Positions 50,534-58,787 of a DNA stretch of 64,000 nt are shown here, in pieces. Numbering within the stretch: position 1 is the stretch's first letter; each line of letters begins with the position of its first letter. Under the pieces are notes generated by a model, which was not told where the DNA came from, did not search any database, and saw only the letters and a list, made by a program, of their open reading frames with translations. The translations under genes and the position numbers were made by a program. The stretch is taken from positions 62,001 to 126,000 of the forward strand of contig DASZOU010000022.1 in the NCBI GenBank assembly GCA_035550655.1, given 5' to 3'. Source of the DNA: DASZTV01 sp035550655. Lineage in GTDB: Bacteria; Actinomycetota; Actinomycetes; JAFAQI01.

Positions 50534-51247
50534 TCAGGTGATCTCGAGCAACTTCTCGCGAACGGCGTATACGACCGCCTCCATCCGGGAGTGCAGCTGA
50601 AGCTTCTCGAGGATGTTGCGGATGTGGTTCTTCACCGTGTTCTCGCTGATGAACAGCTGCTTCGCGATGTCGCGGTTGTTCATCCCCTTCGCGACCAGGC
50701 GTAGCACCTCCATCTCACGGTCGGTCAACCGTGGCACCGGCACCTGCTGGCGCTCTTCGCCTCGCTTGATCATCGACGCGAACTCGGTGAGCAGCTTCGA
50801 CGCCATCGAGGGCGAGATCAGCGACTGTCCCCCGTGTACCGCGCGCACCGCCGACGCGACCTCATCGATCGGGATCTCCTTGAGCAGGTAGCCCATGGCC
50901 CCGGCTTTGATCGCGTCGTACAGGTCGGCTTCCTCGTCGCTGATGGTCAGCATGATGATCTTGGCGCTCGGCACCGCTTCCTTGATCGCCACACAGGCAT
51001 CGATGCCGCCGCGCTTCGGCATCCGGACATCCATCAGCACCACATCAGGGGTGGTCTCGATCGACTTCTCGACGGCATCGGTGCCGTCCTCGGCCTCACC
51101 GACGACGTCGATGTCCGGCTCCGAACCGAGCACCATCTCCAGCCCGCGACGGAACAACGCATGGTCGTCAACGACCAGCACCCTGATCGGGTCCCCATCG
51201 CCCGGCGGCAGCGGCTCGATCGCACTGCTGTCGGTCATGTCCGTCAC
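50534..51247 (-). CDS. NarL/FixJ-family response regulator (no kinase gene adjacent)
   Basis: Receiver plus LuxR-type DNA-binding domain. Seen: VLVVDDHALFRRGLEMVL (acidic pocket, about residues 22-39), phosphoacceptor aspartate in VVLMDVRMPKRGG (about 72), LTISDEEADL, a switch lysine in MGYLLKEIP, and the HTH LTDREMEVLRLVAKGMNNRDIAKQLFISENTVKNHIRNIL. GTG at 51247 is chosen over the upstream GTG at 51259 because GGAGG lies five bases before it; 237 residues. It sits between hpf and an antiporter gene with no histidine kinase nearby. Confidence 0.9.
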   Translation of the reverse strand: MTDMTDSSAIEPLPPGDGDPIRVLVVDDHALFRRGLEMVLGSEPDIDVVGEAEDGTDAVEKSIETTPDVVLMDVRMPKRGGIDACVAIKEAVPSAKIIMLTISDEEADLYDAIKAGAMGYLLKEIPIDEVASAVRAVHGGQSLISPSMASKLLTEFASMIKRGEERQQVPVPRLTDREMEVLRLVAKGMNNRDIAKQLFISENTVKNHIRNILEKLQLHSRMEAVVYAVREKLLEIT

Positions 51248-51303
51248 GATGTCCTCCACATGCGCACTGCGCCGTTGCGCCAGCGTGCGAGCACGGCAGG
51301 CAC

Positions 51304-51720
51304 CTACTCGTCGCCGGGGCCAATGATCGCACGCTCGCCGTTGAGCGCGGATAGTCCAGCGGAGCTCGATGCTGCTCGTGTCGCGCGCGCCAACGACTCG
51401 GGCGCGCGGGCGCCATGGTGAATCCGTCGTCGGTCCGCGGCGCGCCGAAGCTGCTCCCCGAGCTTGTCGAAGGCCTCGTCGAAGGCGGCGAACGCATCAG
51501 CGGCAGCCCCGACGGCACGGACGGCAGGGCCCCGGGTATGACACGTCAGCTCGACGTGAATGCGCTCCGCCGCCTGCCGGGGATTCCGCTCCTCGCTCAC
51601 CTCGACATCGACGCGATCTGCCTTGCGATCGAATCGCGCGAGCCGATCCAGCTTGTCCTGCACGATCAGGCGGAACCGCTCACCGACCGCGGTGTTGCGT
51701 GACTTGACGACGACGTCCAC
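51304..51720 (-). CDS. hpf: Ribosome hibernation factor, short HPF/RaiA-type
   Basis: Binds the 30S decoding centre in stationary phase. Seen: the N-terminal HPF/RaiA domain, MDVVVKSRNTAVGERFRLIVQDKLDRLARFDRKADRVDVEVSEERNP (positions 1-47) and the Ala/Asp-rich second helix DAFAAFDEAFDKLGEQLRRAADRRR (about 84-108). Only 138 residues are present, whereas the actinobacterial long form is above 200 with a C-terminal dimerisation domain; after residue 110 the sequence is unrelated. No remnant of the domain is visible in other frames before the response regulator gene. Likely a genuine short form or a truncated long one. Confidence 0.82.
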   Translation of the reverse strand: MDVVVKSRNTAVGERFRLIVQDKLDRLARFDRKADRVDVEVSEERNPRQAAERIHVELTCHTRGPAVRAVGAAADAFAAFDEAFDKLGEQLRRAADRRRIHHGARAPESLARATRAASSSAGLSALNGERAIIGPGDE

Positions 51721-51800
51721 CGGGCGGACCTCCTTCGTCTCCCATCTGGGTGCGGGTGACTCTCCTGGCCGACGTTAGTGCCAATTCGCCGCCTGCCCAA

Positions 51801-52511
51801 CTACCAGTCTGTGGGCTCGGCAGCCGATCGGCGCCGGGTCGCCGCTATCGCTGCCGCACCGAGGACGTGCCCACCTCCTCCCACGAGTACGGCGGTCGCC
51901 TCCGCAAGAGTCGCTCCGGTGGTGACAAGGTCATCGACCAGGACGATCGCAGCGCCGTCGAGCCGGCGCTGCGCGGCTGCCCGGATCGCGAGCGCACCGG
52001 CGAGATTGTCGGCCCGGGCCCGTGCGGTCAGACCGGCCGAGTCAGCCACCTTCCGGGCCTGCAACAGTGCTGCGACCACGCGGACCCGGTGACCCGCGGC
52101 GCGGAGCCGCAGCGCGGCCCGCCGCGCAAGCAGCTGCACGACGTCGTCACCTCGCCGACGCACCGCGCCGGGGGCGGACGGAACAGGTACGACGACCACA
52201 GCTGTCTCGGGCCGCAGCGCGGCGGCGGTCAGCACCGCCCCGACCGAACGCCCCAGCGCATCACCGAGCGGTCGGGCCAGCCCGACCGCGCCTCGCTCCT
52301 TGAACGCGATGAGAAGCGAACGGGTAGGGCCGTCATACCTCGCCACCACCCAGGTCCCCGGCAGGTCCGGCGGACATGGGGTCGGGCGATGCAGCACGGG
52401 CGGTGCGACAAGAGCGAGTGCGCACCGCCGGCACACGAGACGGCCCGCCGCACCGCAGCCTGCACACCGGCTCGGGCACACGAGATCGAGGAGCGACATG
52501 GACTTCCACAT
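51801..52511 (-). CDS. comFC: ComF-family phosphoribosyltransferase-like protein
   Basis: Competence-type protein needed for DNA uptake in other bacteria, also of wider unknown role. Seen: an N-terminal zinc-finger-like segment with four cysteines, DLVCPSRCAGCGAAGRLVCRRC (about residues 10-31), and a C-terminal PRTase fold with the PRPP loop AAIVLVDDLVTTGATLAEA (about 194-212). 236 residues. ATG at 52511 is used; ATG at 52499 is an alternative. Lies 56 bases after lpqB and 80 before hpf, the usual actinobacterial order. Confidence 0.9.
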   Translation of the reverse strand: MWKSMSLLDLVCPSRCAGCGAAGRLVCRRCALALVAPPVLHRPTPCPPDLPGTWVVARYDGPTRSLLIAFKERGAVGLARPLGDALGRSVGAVLTAAALRPETAVVVVPVPSAPGAVRRRGDDVVQLLARRAALRLRAAGHRVRVVAALLQARKVADSAGLTARARADNLAGALAIRAAAQRRLDGAAIVLVDDLVTTGATLAEATAVLVGGGGHVLGAAAIAATRRRSAAEPTDW

Positions 52512-52567
52512 CGGGCGTCGCCCGCCCGGTGCGCAACCGGCCACGACGCGCTGTGCGTCGCCGGCGA

Positions 52568-54256
52568 TCAACCCCCGGCGTAGGACGGCGCCGCGCCGGC
52601 CGACAGCTTTCGCCACCGCCTGCCGGCGAGCTCCCAGCTTCCGGCCGGGCCGGCGGCGACCACCCGTTCGCCCGGCGCGGCCGCGACCTGGTCCACCGCC
52701 GACGGCAAGCCAGATCCCGACAGCTCCCGCGACCGGTATCCGTCCGCAGAGATCTCCAGCACGCCCCGGCGATCGCCGGAGCCCGCCACCGTCGTCACGA
52801 TCTGGTCGGCGTCCGCCCAGGCGACACCTGCGACGGCGGCGCTGGCGGGGAGGATGAGGCGCGGTTCCCGGAAGCTGAGGCGGCCGCCACTGCTCACCAC
52901 AGTGGCGATGTCGAGCTCACTGCCGGAGGCGGTGCCGACCACCGCGGCGACCCGCGTCCCCTCCCGCGAGATCGACAGCTCTCGCACCACTCCCCGCGCC
53001 AGCCGCCCGGCCAGACTTACCCGCAGGGGGGCGCCACCGGGCGACACCGAGTAGACCGCGCCGGTCGACGTCGCCGCGACCACGCTTGCCGCCGGCCCGA
53101 ACGTTGGCGCGGAGATCGCCGTGGCTCGCAGCCGGGTCCGGAACCCGCCGTCGACGGTGCCGACGAGCAGCAGTTGATGGGAACGGCCGTCCCGGACCGC
53201 GGCAATGACACTGCCGTCGTTGTTGCGCGTCACCGCGACGACGCGACGCCGCCGAAGGCCGTCGGGCTCAGGAACACCCAACCCGATCACCTGCCCGTCG
53301 TGGACGAACAGCGCCCCTCGCGACGGCGGCGGAACGGCGGGATCGAACTGCGGCCAGGAGCTCACCGGCTGCAGGCTCGGAACGCCGGGCGCCTCGAGCG
53401 GTGAGCCGTTGGCGAACAGCCGCACCGCAGTGACCGACGAAAGCTGGCGCATGGTCCACACGACCTGCGCCGAGAGCCGCCGAAGCTGCGGGGCGCTGAT
53501 CTGTCGCGCCCCGGCGGACAGATCGATGTCGGCGACGCCGTCCGCGCTGATCGGCACGTTGCCGAGCAACGTCGTACCGCGAGGTACCGCGGTCCTCACC
53601 CCGGGCGCAAGCAACGGCCCTGGCCCGGCGACCAGGCCCCGCATCAGGGTGGTGGCAAGGCCGGGCTGCTGCGGCGACTCCAGCACGGGCTGCGGGACGA
53701 GCCGCCCCCCGTCAGGTGTGAGGAAGTAGAGCGCGGCGGGCTGCAAGACGCGATTGGCGTCATCGGTGGAGAGCAGCACGCCCGAATCGAGCTTCGCGAT
53801 CCGCCACTGTCCGCCCCGGCGACTGACCTCGAACCGGCGCCGGATCGTTCCGGGGTCGACCCGGTAGGCGCCGTGCGCGCCGAGCACCCCCACCCGGTCC
53901 GCCTGGACGACCACCGTGCTCTGGCCCTCGCGCACCACCCGGGTCGGCTCGGCGTACACCGTGATGCCGGCGCCCGCGGACCAGCCGGCGCCGGGCGCCA
54001 GGTACGACCGGGCAACGCCATAGCCGCCGTCACTGTCCACCATCGCCCGCAAGAACCCGCCGACGACTTGCACGGGGTCGGCGCCCGGCTGCGGCCCGGC
54101 GGGCACCTCGCGCACGATGGCGTCACTCAGGCCGCCGCCGCCCGCGGGAGCCACCGCTCGGCCAACACGCACGGGGCCGGAGTCGGGCACCGCCGCGCAA
54201 CCCGCCAGCGCGACGGCGGCGGCCGCCAGGCAGCCCGCAGCCAGCCCGCGGCTCAT
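52568..54256 (-). CDS. lpqB: Lipoprotein LpqB, MtrAB accessory
   Basis: Extracytoplasmic lipoprotein that modulates the MtrB sensor kinase. Seen: signal peptide with lipobox LAGC at about residues 17-20, a GerMN domain (about 180-310, DSGVLLSTDDANRVLQPAALYFLTPDGG onward), and a C-terminal beta-propeller-like part. 562 residues, typical. ATG overlaps the mtrB stop (ATGA), so the three genes mtrA-mtrB-lpqB are coupled. Confidence 0.94.
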   Translation of the reverse strand: MSRGLAAGCLAAAAVALAGCAAVPDSGPVRVGRAVAPAGGGGLSDAIVREVPAGPQPGADPVQVVGGFLRAMVDSDGGYGVARSYLAPGAGWSAGAGITVYAEPTRVVREGQSTVVVQADRVGVLGAHGAYRVDPGTIRRRFEVSRRGGQWRIAKLDSGVLLSTDDANRVLQPAALYFLTPDGGRLVPQPVLESPQQPGLATTLMRGLVAGPGPLLAPGVRTAVPRGTTLLGNVPISADGVADIDLSAGARQISAPQLRRLSAQVVWTMRQLSSVTAVRLFANGSPLEAPGVPSLQPVSSWPQFDPAVPPPSRGALFVHDGQVIGLGVPEPDGLRRRRVVAVTRNNDGSVIAAVRDGRSHQLLLVGTVDGGFRTRLRATAISAPTFGPAASVVAATSTGAVYSVSPGGAPLRVSLAGRLARGVVRELSISREGTRVAAVVGTASGSELDIATVVSSGGRLSFREPRLILPASAAVAGVAWADADQIVTTVAGSGDRRGVLEISADGYRSRELSGSGLPSAVDQVAAAPGERVVAAGPAGSWELAGRRWRKLSAGAAPSYAGG

Positions 54257-55848
54257 GCCGGAGCCGATCGTGCCGGCGCGCTGTCGCCCGGCCGCACGTC
54301 CTCCGGCTCGAGCGGCAACGGCGAGGCGGTCACCGTTGCGCCGAGCTGAGTCGGCAGGGTGACGCGGAACACCGAGCCGTGTCCCGGCTCACCCCATGCC
54401 TGAAGCCAGCCGCCGTGCAGCCGGACGTCCTCGAGGGCGATCGAGAGTCCGAGCCCGGTGCCGCCGCGGGTTCTGGCCCGCGCCGGATCCGCCCGCCAGA
54501 ACCGACCGAACACCAGTGAGGCTTCACCGGGCCGAAGCCCAACCCCCCGGTCGCGCACCGTGATCGCAACCGCCTCGCCGGCTCCCCGCAGCCGAACCTC
54601 CACCGGCTCGCCTTCCCCGTGCTCGAGGGCGTTGTCGACGAGGTTCCGCAACACGCGGTCGATCCGTCGCGCGTCGACGTCGACCACAACCGGCCGGTCA
54701 GGCAGATCGGTGACGATCGGCGAGCCGAGGCGTTCCGACAGCGGCGTGGCCAGCTCCACGACCCGCTCGACGAGGCTCACGAGATCGACCGGCTCGGCGT
54801 CCAGCACCGCGGCACCCGCGTCGTGCCGGCTGATCTCGAGCAGGTCGAACAACAGCGACTCGAACCGGTCGAGCTGCGCCTGCAGCAGCTCCGAGGAGCG
54901 CGCCAGCTCCGGTGGCAGATCGGCGCTCGAGTCATGCAGCATGTCCGCGGCCATCCGGATCGTCGTGATCGGCGTACGCAGCTCATGTGACACATCGGCG
55001 ACGAAGCGCCGTTGCAGCCGGCTCAGCTCGCGCAGCTGCGAGATCTGTTGCTGCACCGTGTCCGCCATCCGGTTGAACGAGGCCGCGAGGGTGGCGAGAT
55101 CGTCCTCGCCGCGCACCCGCATCCGCTCCTTGAGCCGGCCGGCGGCAAGCCGCTCCGCCGTGGCCGCCGCCTGCCGCACCGGTCGCACCACTTCACGAGT
55201 GACCACCGCGGCGATGCCGACCAGCAGAAGCACGAGGGCGGCGCCCGCGAAGAGCATGGTCCGTTCGACCAGGCGAAGCGTCGCGGCTTCCCTGGTCAAC
55301 GGGAACACGTAGTACAGCTGGTAGCGCACCGCGCCGGCCTGCACCGGCGCACCGATCACGAGCGCGGCTGCCGGTCGCCCCACGCCCGACAACCGCGTAT
55401 ACGTCCATGCCTCGCGTCCCTGCGTGGCGACCGTCGTCCGCAGCGCCGCGGGGATGCTCGCGACCGCTGCGGCGGGCCCGTACGACGCGAGCCCGGGCTC
55501 CGAGGGCAGCATGACGACGTCGTTGTCGCCCTGGTCGCTCGACAGCTCGGTGACGATGCCGAAGGCAGTGCGCTCCACCGCGTTCGGGTCGGCGTTGGCG
55601 TTCGGATCGGCGTTGGGCAACGCCAGGAACTGGTCCTGGGCGCGCTGGACGCCCGTCGCGAGCTGGCTCTGCGCCGACCTGGTCGCCGAGCCGAGCAGTC
55701 CTCGGCGCACCTGGTGAAGGATCGTCACGCCGATCAGGACGCTGACCGTGGCAGAGAGGACCAGCGTGGTCGCGACGACGCGGGTCTGCAGCGAGCCCCG
55801 CCAACGGTGGCGGACCGCGCTGCCGACACCGAGCAGGCGCGATCTCAC
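54253..55848 (-). CDS. mtrB: Two-component sensor histidine kinase MtrB
   Basis: Membrane sensor controlling cell-wall homeostasis and division through MtrA. Seen: helices at about residues 23-45 and 198-218, an extracytoplasmic domain of about 150 residues between them, HAMP domain (REVVRPVRQAAATAERLAAGR onward), H-box FVADVSHELRTPITTIR (phospho-His near 291), N-box LVDNALEHG and G-boxes GVGLRPGEASLVFGRFWRAD, GGTGLGLSIAL. 531 residues. GTG start overlaps the mtrA stop (GTGA). Confidence 0.96.
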   Translation of the reverse strand: MRSRLLGVGSAVRHRWRGSLQTRVVATTLVLSATVSVLIGVTILHQVRRGLLGSATRSAQSQLATGVQRAQDQFLALPNADPNANADPNAVERTAFGIVTELSSDQGDNDVVMLPSEPGLASYGPAAAVASIPAALRTTVATQGREAWTYTRLSGVGRPAAALVIGAPVQAGAVRYQLYYVFPLTREAATLRLVERTMLFAGAALVLLLVGIAAVVTREVVRPVRQAAATAERLAAGRLKERMRVRGEDDLATLAASFNRMADTVQQQISQLRELSRLQRRFVADVSHELRTPITTIRMAADMLHDSSADLPPELARSSELLQAQLDRFESLLFDLLEISRHDAGAAVLDAEPVDLVSLVERVVELATPLSERLGSPIVTDLPDRPVVVDVDARRIDRVLRNLVDNALEHGEGEPVEVRLRGAGEAVAITVRDRGVGLRPGEASLVFGRFWRADPARARTRGGTGLGLSIALEDVRLHGGWLQAWGEPGHGSVFRVTLPTQLGATVTASPLPLEPEDVRPGDSAPARSAPA

Positions 55849-56522
55849 GGCGGGCCGGCCTTGTAGCCCACCCCCCGAACCGTCACAACGATGTCGGGAT
55901 GCTCAGGGTCGCGTTCGACCTTCGCCCGGAGTCGTTGGACGTGAACGTTCACGAGTCGCGTATCCGCGACGTGGTGGTATCCCCACACCTGTTCGAGCAG
56001 CTGGTCACGGGTGAACACGTGTCGAGGCTTGCGCGCCAGGGCGACCAGGAGGTCGAACTCGAGCGGCGTGAGGGCGATCGCCTCGCCGTTACGGCTCACG
56101 ACATGACCTGCGACGTCGATGACGACGTCGACGATCTCCAACAGCTCACCGGCTACCTCGTCGTTGCGCCGCAGCCGGGCCCGCATCCGCGCGACGAGCT
56201 CCTTCGGCTTGAACGGCTTCACGACGTAGTCGTCAGCCCCGGACTCGAGCCCGATGACCACGTCGGCCGTGTCCGCCCGTGCCGTCAGCATGACGATCGG
56301 CGTACCGCTTTCTGCCCGGATTGCGCGGCACACGTCAACGCCGTCGGTGCCGGGCAGCATCAGATCGAGCAGCACGAGGTCCGGCTTGGTGCTGCGGAAG
56401 GCTGCGAGAGCACCTTGGCCGTCACCGACGAACGACGGCTCGAATCCCTCGTTGCGAAGAACGATGCCGAGCATCTCCGAAAGCGCGGGATCGTCGTCGA
56501 CCACCAGGACCCGGGCCTTCAT
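55845..56522 (-). CDS. mtrA: Response regulator MtrA (OmpR family)
   Basis: Essential regulator of cell-wall and division genes in actinobacteria. Seen: N-terminal VLVVDDDPALSEMLGIVLRNEGFE, phosphoacceptor aspartate in DLVLLDLMLPGTDG (about 53), the switch lysine in DDYVVKPFKPKEL (about 102), and a winged-helix DNA-binding domain with LTPLEFDLLVALARKPRHVFTRDQLLEQVWGYHHVADTRLVNVHVQRLRAKVE. 225 residues, typical. Head of the mtrA-mtrB-lpqB-comFC run; the 160-base gap above it presumably carries its promoter, which I cannot resolve. Confidence 0.96.
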   Translation of the reverse strand: MKARVLVVDDDPALSEMLGIVLRNEGFEPSFVGDGQGALAAFRSTKPDLVLLDLMLPGTDGVDVCRAIRAESGTPIVMLTARADTADVVIGLESGADDYVVKPFKPKELVARMRARLRRNDEVAGELLEIVDVVIDVAGHVVSRNGEAIALTPLEFDLLVALARKPRHVFTRDQLLEQVWGYHHVADTRLVNVHVQRLRAKVERDPEHPDIVVTVRGVGYKAGPP

Positions 56523-56681
56523 CCCACCATCGTCGCACCGCAGCCGCAGAAGCCTGGCGTTGCTCGCTGCGCGCGGCCACGCCCGTCAACACCTGACGGC
56601 CGCGACAACCGCAGTCCACACGGACCGCGGTCGCGACGTCCTTCGACCAGATCTGTCGCCGCGCCGTCGCATCGTCGGCGC

Positions 56682-56909
56682 ATGGCCGCTCAGAACCCAC
56701 CCTCACCCGATGATCCGGTCGTCGTCGACCAATGGCTGGTCGTGCTGCGCGCCGACCCGGCTTTGCCGGCCGCGGCGGTACGTCGCCTGGTCGCGACAGC
56801 CGGTGCCGGCCTGGCCGATGCAACGACGGCCCTCAACGCTGAGATCGCGGCGCTGCCGTCCCGGCCCGGGCTCGCGCCGCGCTTGGAGATAGATCCGCGT
56901 GGCGACTGA
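56682..56909 (+). CDS. Small hypothetical protein
   Basis: 75 residues, MAAQNPPSPDDPVVVDQW then VLRADPALPAAAVRRLVATAGAGLADATTALNAEIAALPS and a short tail. Third codon positions are strongly GC-rich as in real genes of this window, but there is no clear ribosome binding site and I recognise no family. It lies in the gap between mtrA (minus) and the membrane protein gene (plus). Could be a short helical regulator or an artefact. Confidence 0.4.
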   Translation: MAAQNPPSPDDPVVVDQWLVVLRADPALPAAAVRRLVATAGAGLADATTALNAEIAALPSRPGLAPRLEIDPRGD

Positions 56910-56997
56910 TCCAACCGCCATGCGCGACCGCCGCGGCCCTGCCAGGATGTAGCCACGCAGCCCGCTGGCCATGGCCGAACCAAGTCGAAGGAGCATG

Positions 56998-58167
56998 GTG
57001 AGCGACGACCCGACCGGCGGCTCCGGCTATCCGCCACCTCCGGGCTGGGTGCCGCCCGGCGCCGCGCCACCACCCGGCTACCCGCCTCCCGGCTATCCCC
57101 CACCCGGCTACCCGCCACCCGGCTATCCGCCACCCGGCTATCCGCCACCGGGAGCCGGCTGGCCACATGCCGGCGGCGGCTGGGGTGTGCCGCAGGCACC
57201 GAAGCCGGGCATTGTCCCGCTGCGGCCACTCGGTCTCGGCGAGCTGTTGGACGGTGGATTCGCGCTGATCCGTCGCTACCCGGCGGCAACCCTCGGGCTG
57301 TCCGCCGGCGTGATGTTCGTGGTCGAGGCGGTCCGTCTCATCGTCACCTACTTCGTCGCGAACGGCGCGAGCCTCGATGCCACCTCGCTGTCGTCCGACG
57401 GGACCGAGACCATCAACGGTGACGCGCTAGCACGGGTGCTCACCCTCGACATCGTGGTCGTCGTCGTCACGCTGGCCGCCACCGTCGTGCTGACCGGCAT
57501 GCTCACGGCGGTGGTCGGTCCGGCCGTGCTCGGCAACCGTGTGACCGCGGCCGACGCCTGGCGTGACGCCCGGCCGCTCATGGCGCGTCTGCTCGGCGCG
57601 TCGCTGGCCGTGATGGTCATCGTCGCGGGCGGCGTCCTCGCCTGCGCCGCTCCTGGATTGCTCATCCTCGTTCTCGGTGCCGCGGCCGGTGCCGGGCCCG
57701 CGGAGACCCTGGGCGCTGTCCTCGCCGTCATCGGCGGGATCGGCGGCGTCGTACTCGCCTTCTATCTCGAGGTGTCACTGGCATTCACCACGCAGGTCGT
57801 GATGCTCGAGAAGCAGCCGGTACGCACCGCCTTGCGTCGCTCACGCGCTCTGGTCAAAGGCAGCTGGTGGCGGATCTTCGGCATCACCCTGCTGGCCGGG
57901 ATCATCGCTCAGGTCGTCGCGGCCGTGGTCGGCTTCCCCTTCAGCCTGGCTGGAGCCATCCACTCGTTCTCCTCCTTCTCCGACAGCCAGTCGGTCAACT
58001 TCAGCTTCACCGACCTTCTGCTCACGGGCATCGGAGGCCTGCTCGGCGCGACGATCTCCCGGCCGTTCGCCGCCGGCGTGACCGCGCTGGTGTACATCGA
58101 CCAGCGCATGCGCCGTGAGGCGCTGGACCTCACGCTGCAGCAGGCTGTCGCCACACCGGCGTCGTGA
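56998..58167 (+). CDS. Pro-rich membrane protein (glycerophosphodiesterase-membrane-domain-like)
   Basis: 389 residues. N-terminal low-complexity region (about residues 8-60) with five exact GYPPP units, then about six to seven hydrophobic segments (for example TLGLSAGVMFVVEAVRLIVTYFV, then IVVVVVTLAATVVLTGMLTAVV). The domain before the third helix has PLRPLGLGELLDGGFALIRRYP, seen in membrane proteins of the DUF7847/GPDP-membrane group. No catalytic motif. GTG at 56998 is used with AAGGAG four bases before it; ATG at 56995 is alternative. The stop overlaps the DUF4129 gene start by four bases, heading a coupled run. Confidence 0.72.
   Translation: MSDDPTGGSGYPPPPGWVPPGAAPPPGYPPPGYPPPGYPPPGYPPPGYPPPGAGWPHAGGGWGVPQAPKPGIVPLRPLGLGELLDGGFALIRRYPAATLGLSAGVMFVVEAVRLIVTYFVANGASLDATSLSSDGTETINGDALARVLTLDIVVVVVTLAATVVLTGMLTAVVGPAVLGNRVTAADAWRDARPLMARLLGASLAVMVIVAGGVLACAAPGLLILVLGAAAGAGPAETLGAVLAVIGGIGGVVLAFYLEVSLAFTTQVVMLEKQPVRTALRRSRALVKGSWWRIFGITLLAGIIAQVVAAVVGFPFSLAGAIHSFSSFSDSQSVNFSFTDLLLTGIGGLLGATISRPFAAGVTALVYIDQRMRREALDLTLQQAVATPAS
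57076..57150 (+). repeat. Five in-frame 15-base repeats encoding GYPPP
   Basis: Five consecutive 15-base units (57076, 57091, 57106, 57121, 57136) of form GGCTAYCCNCCNCCN, each coding Gly-Tyr-Pro-Pro-Pro. Units differ only at wobble positions. Expected to be prone to slippage in whole units without breaking the frame. Confidence 0.85.
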
Positions 58168-58787
58168 GCGCCCCGGCCCCGATCACTCGCGACGGCGCAG
58201 CGCGGGCCGCGCGTCACGAGCTGTCCAAGCCGATCTACCACCGCGACCAGGACTCGCTTCCGGTCCGCGTCATGCACGCGATCGGCCGCTTCATCGATCA
58301 CCTGCTCAGCAGCGCCTTCAAACATGCGCCCGGCGGCGGCCTCGGTGCGCTGCTTCTCGTTGCGGTGGTCGCGGCCGCTGTCGGCGTGATCATCTGGCGC
58401 GTCGGTCTGCCGGCCCGAAACGCCGCGTCGCAGCAGCTGCTGCTGAGCGGCGCACCCGTGCAATCCGCCGCCGAACACCGGGCCCGCTCCATGAGCGCCG
58501 CCGACCGGCGGGACTGGAACACCGCCGTCGTCGAGCGAATGCGGGCGGTGGCCCGTGAGCTCGAAGAAAGAGGTGTTCTCGATCCTCGCCCCGGACGCAC
58601 AGCGACGGAGCTTGCGGCTGACGCGTCGACCAGGCTGCCCGCCATCGCTTCGGCGTTGGCCGTGGCGGCGCGAACATTCAACGCGGTGGCATACGGCGGG
58701 GTGGCCGGCGATGCGGCCGACCTCACCGCCGTGGCCGAAGCCGATCAGGCCGTGATCTCGAACAGCGCGCGGCTGGTGCAGGTATGA
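58164..58787 (+). CDS. DUF4129 membrane protein
   Basis: 207 residues: about 50 cytoplasmic residues, one helix (about 58-78, GLGALLLVAVVAAAVGVIIW), then the DUF4129 domain with AADRRDWNTAVVERMRAVARELEERGVLDPRPGRTATELA (about 111-150). The domain is common next to MoxR/DUF58 genes and is linked with transglutaminase-like proteins; function unknown. GTG start overlaps the upstream stop (GTGA), and its own stop overlaps the DUF4350 gene. Confidence 0.82.
   Translation: MSAPAPITRDGAARAARHELSKPIYHRDQDSLPVRVMHAIGRFIDHLLSSAFKHAPGGGLGALLLVAVVAAAVGVIIWRVGLPARNAASQQLLLSGAPVQSAAEHRARSMSAADRRDWNTAVVERMRAVARELEERGVLDPRPGRTATELAADASTRLPAIASALAVAARTFNAVAYGGVAGDAADLTAVAEADQAVISNSARLVQV

Noticed and set aside
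56703..56996. Minus-strand frame of 97 codons opposite the small plus-strand gene
   Set aside because: Its composition looks like a shadow, and the plus-strand frame has the better third-position GC pattern.
57076..57150. Short regular repeats considered as a CRISPR array
   Set aside because: They are contiguous 15-base coding units with no spacers and no cas genes nearby.
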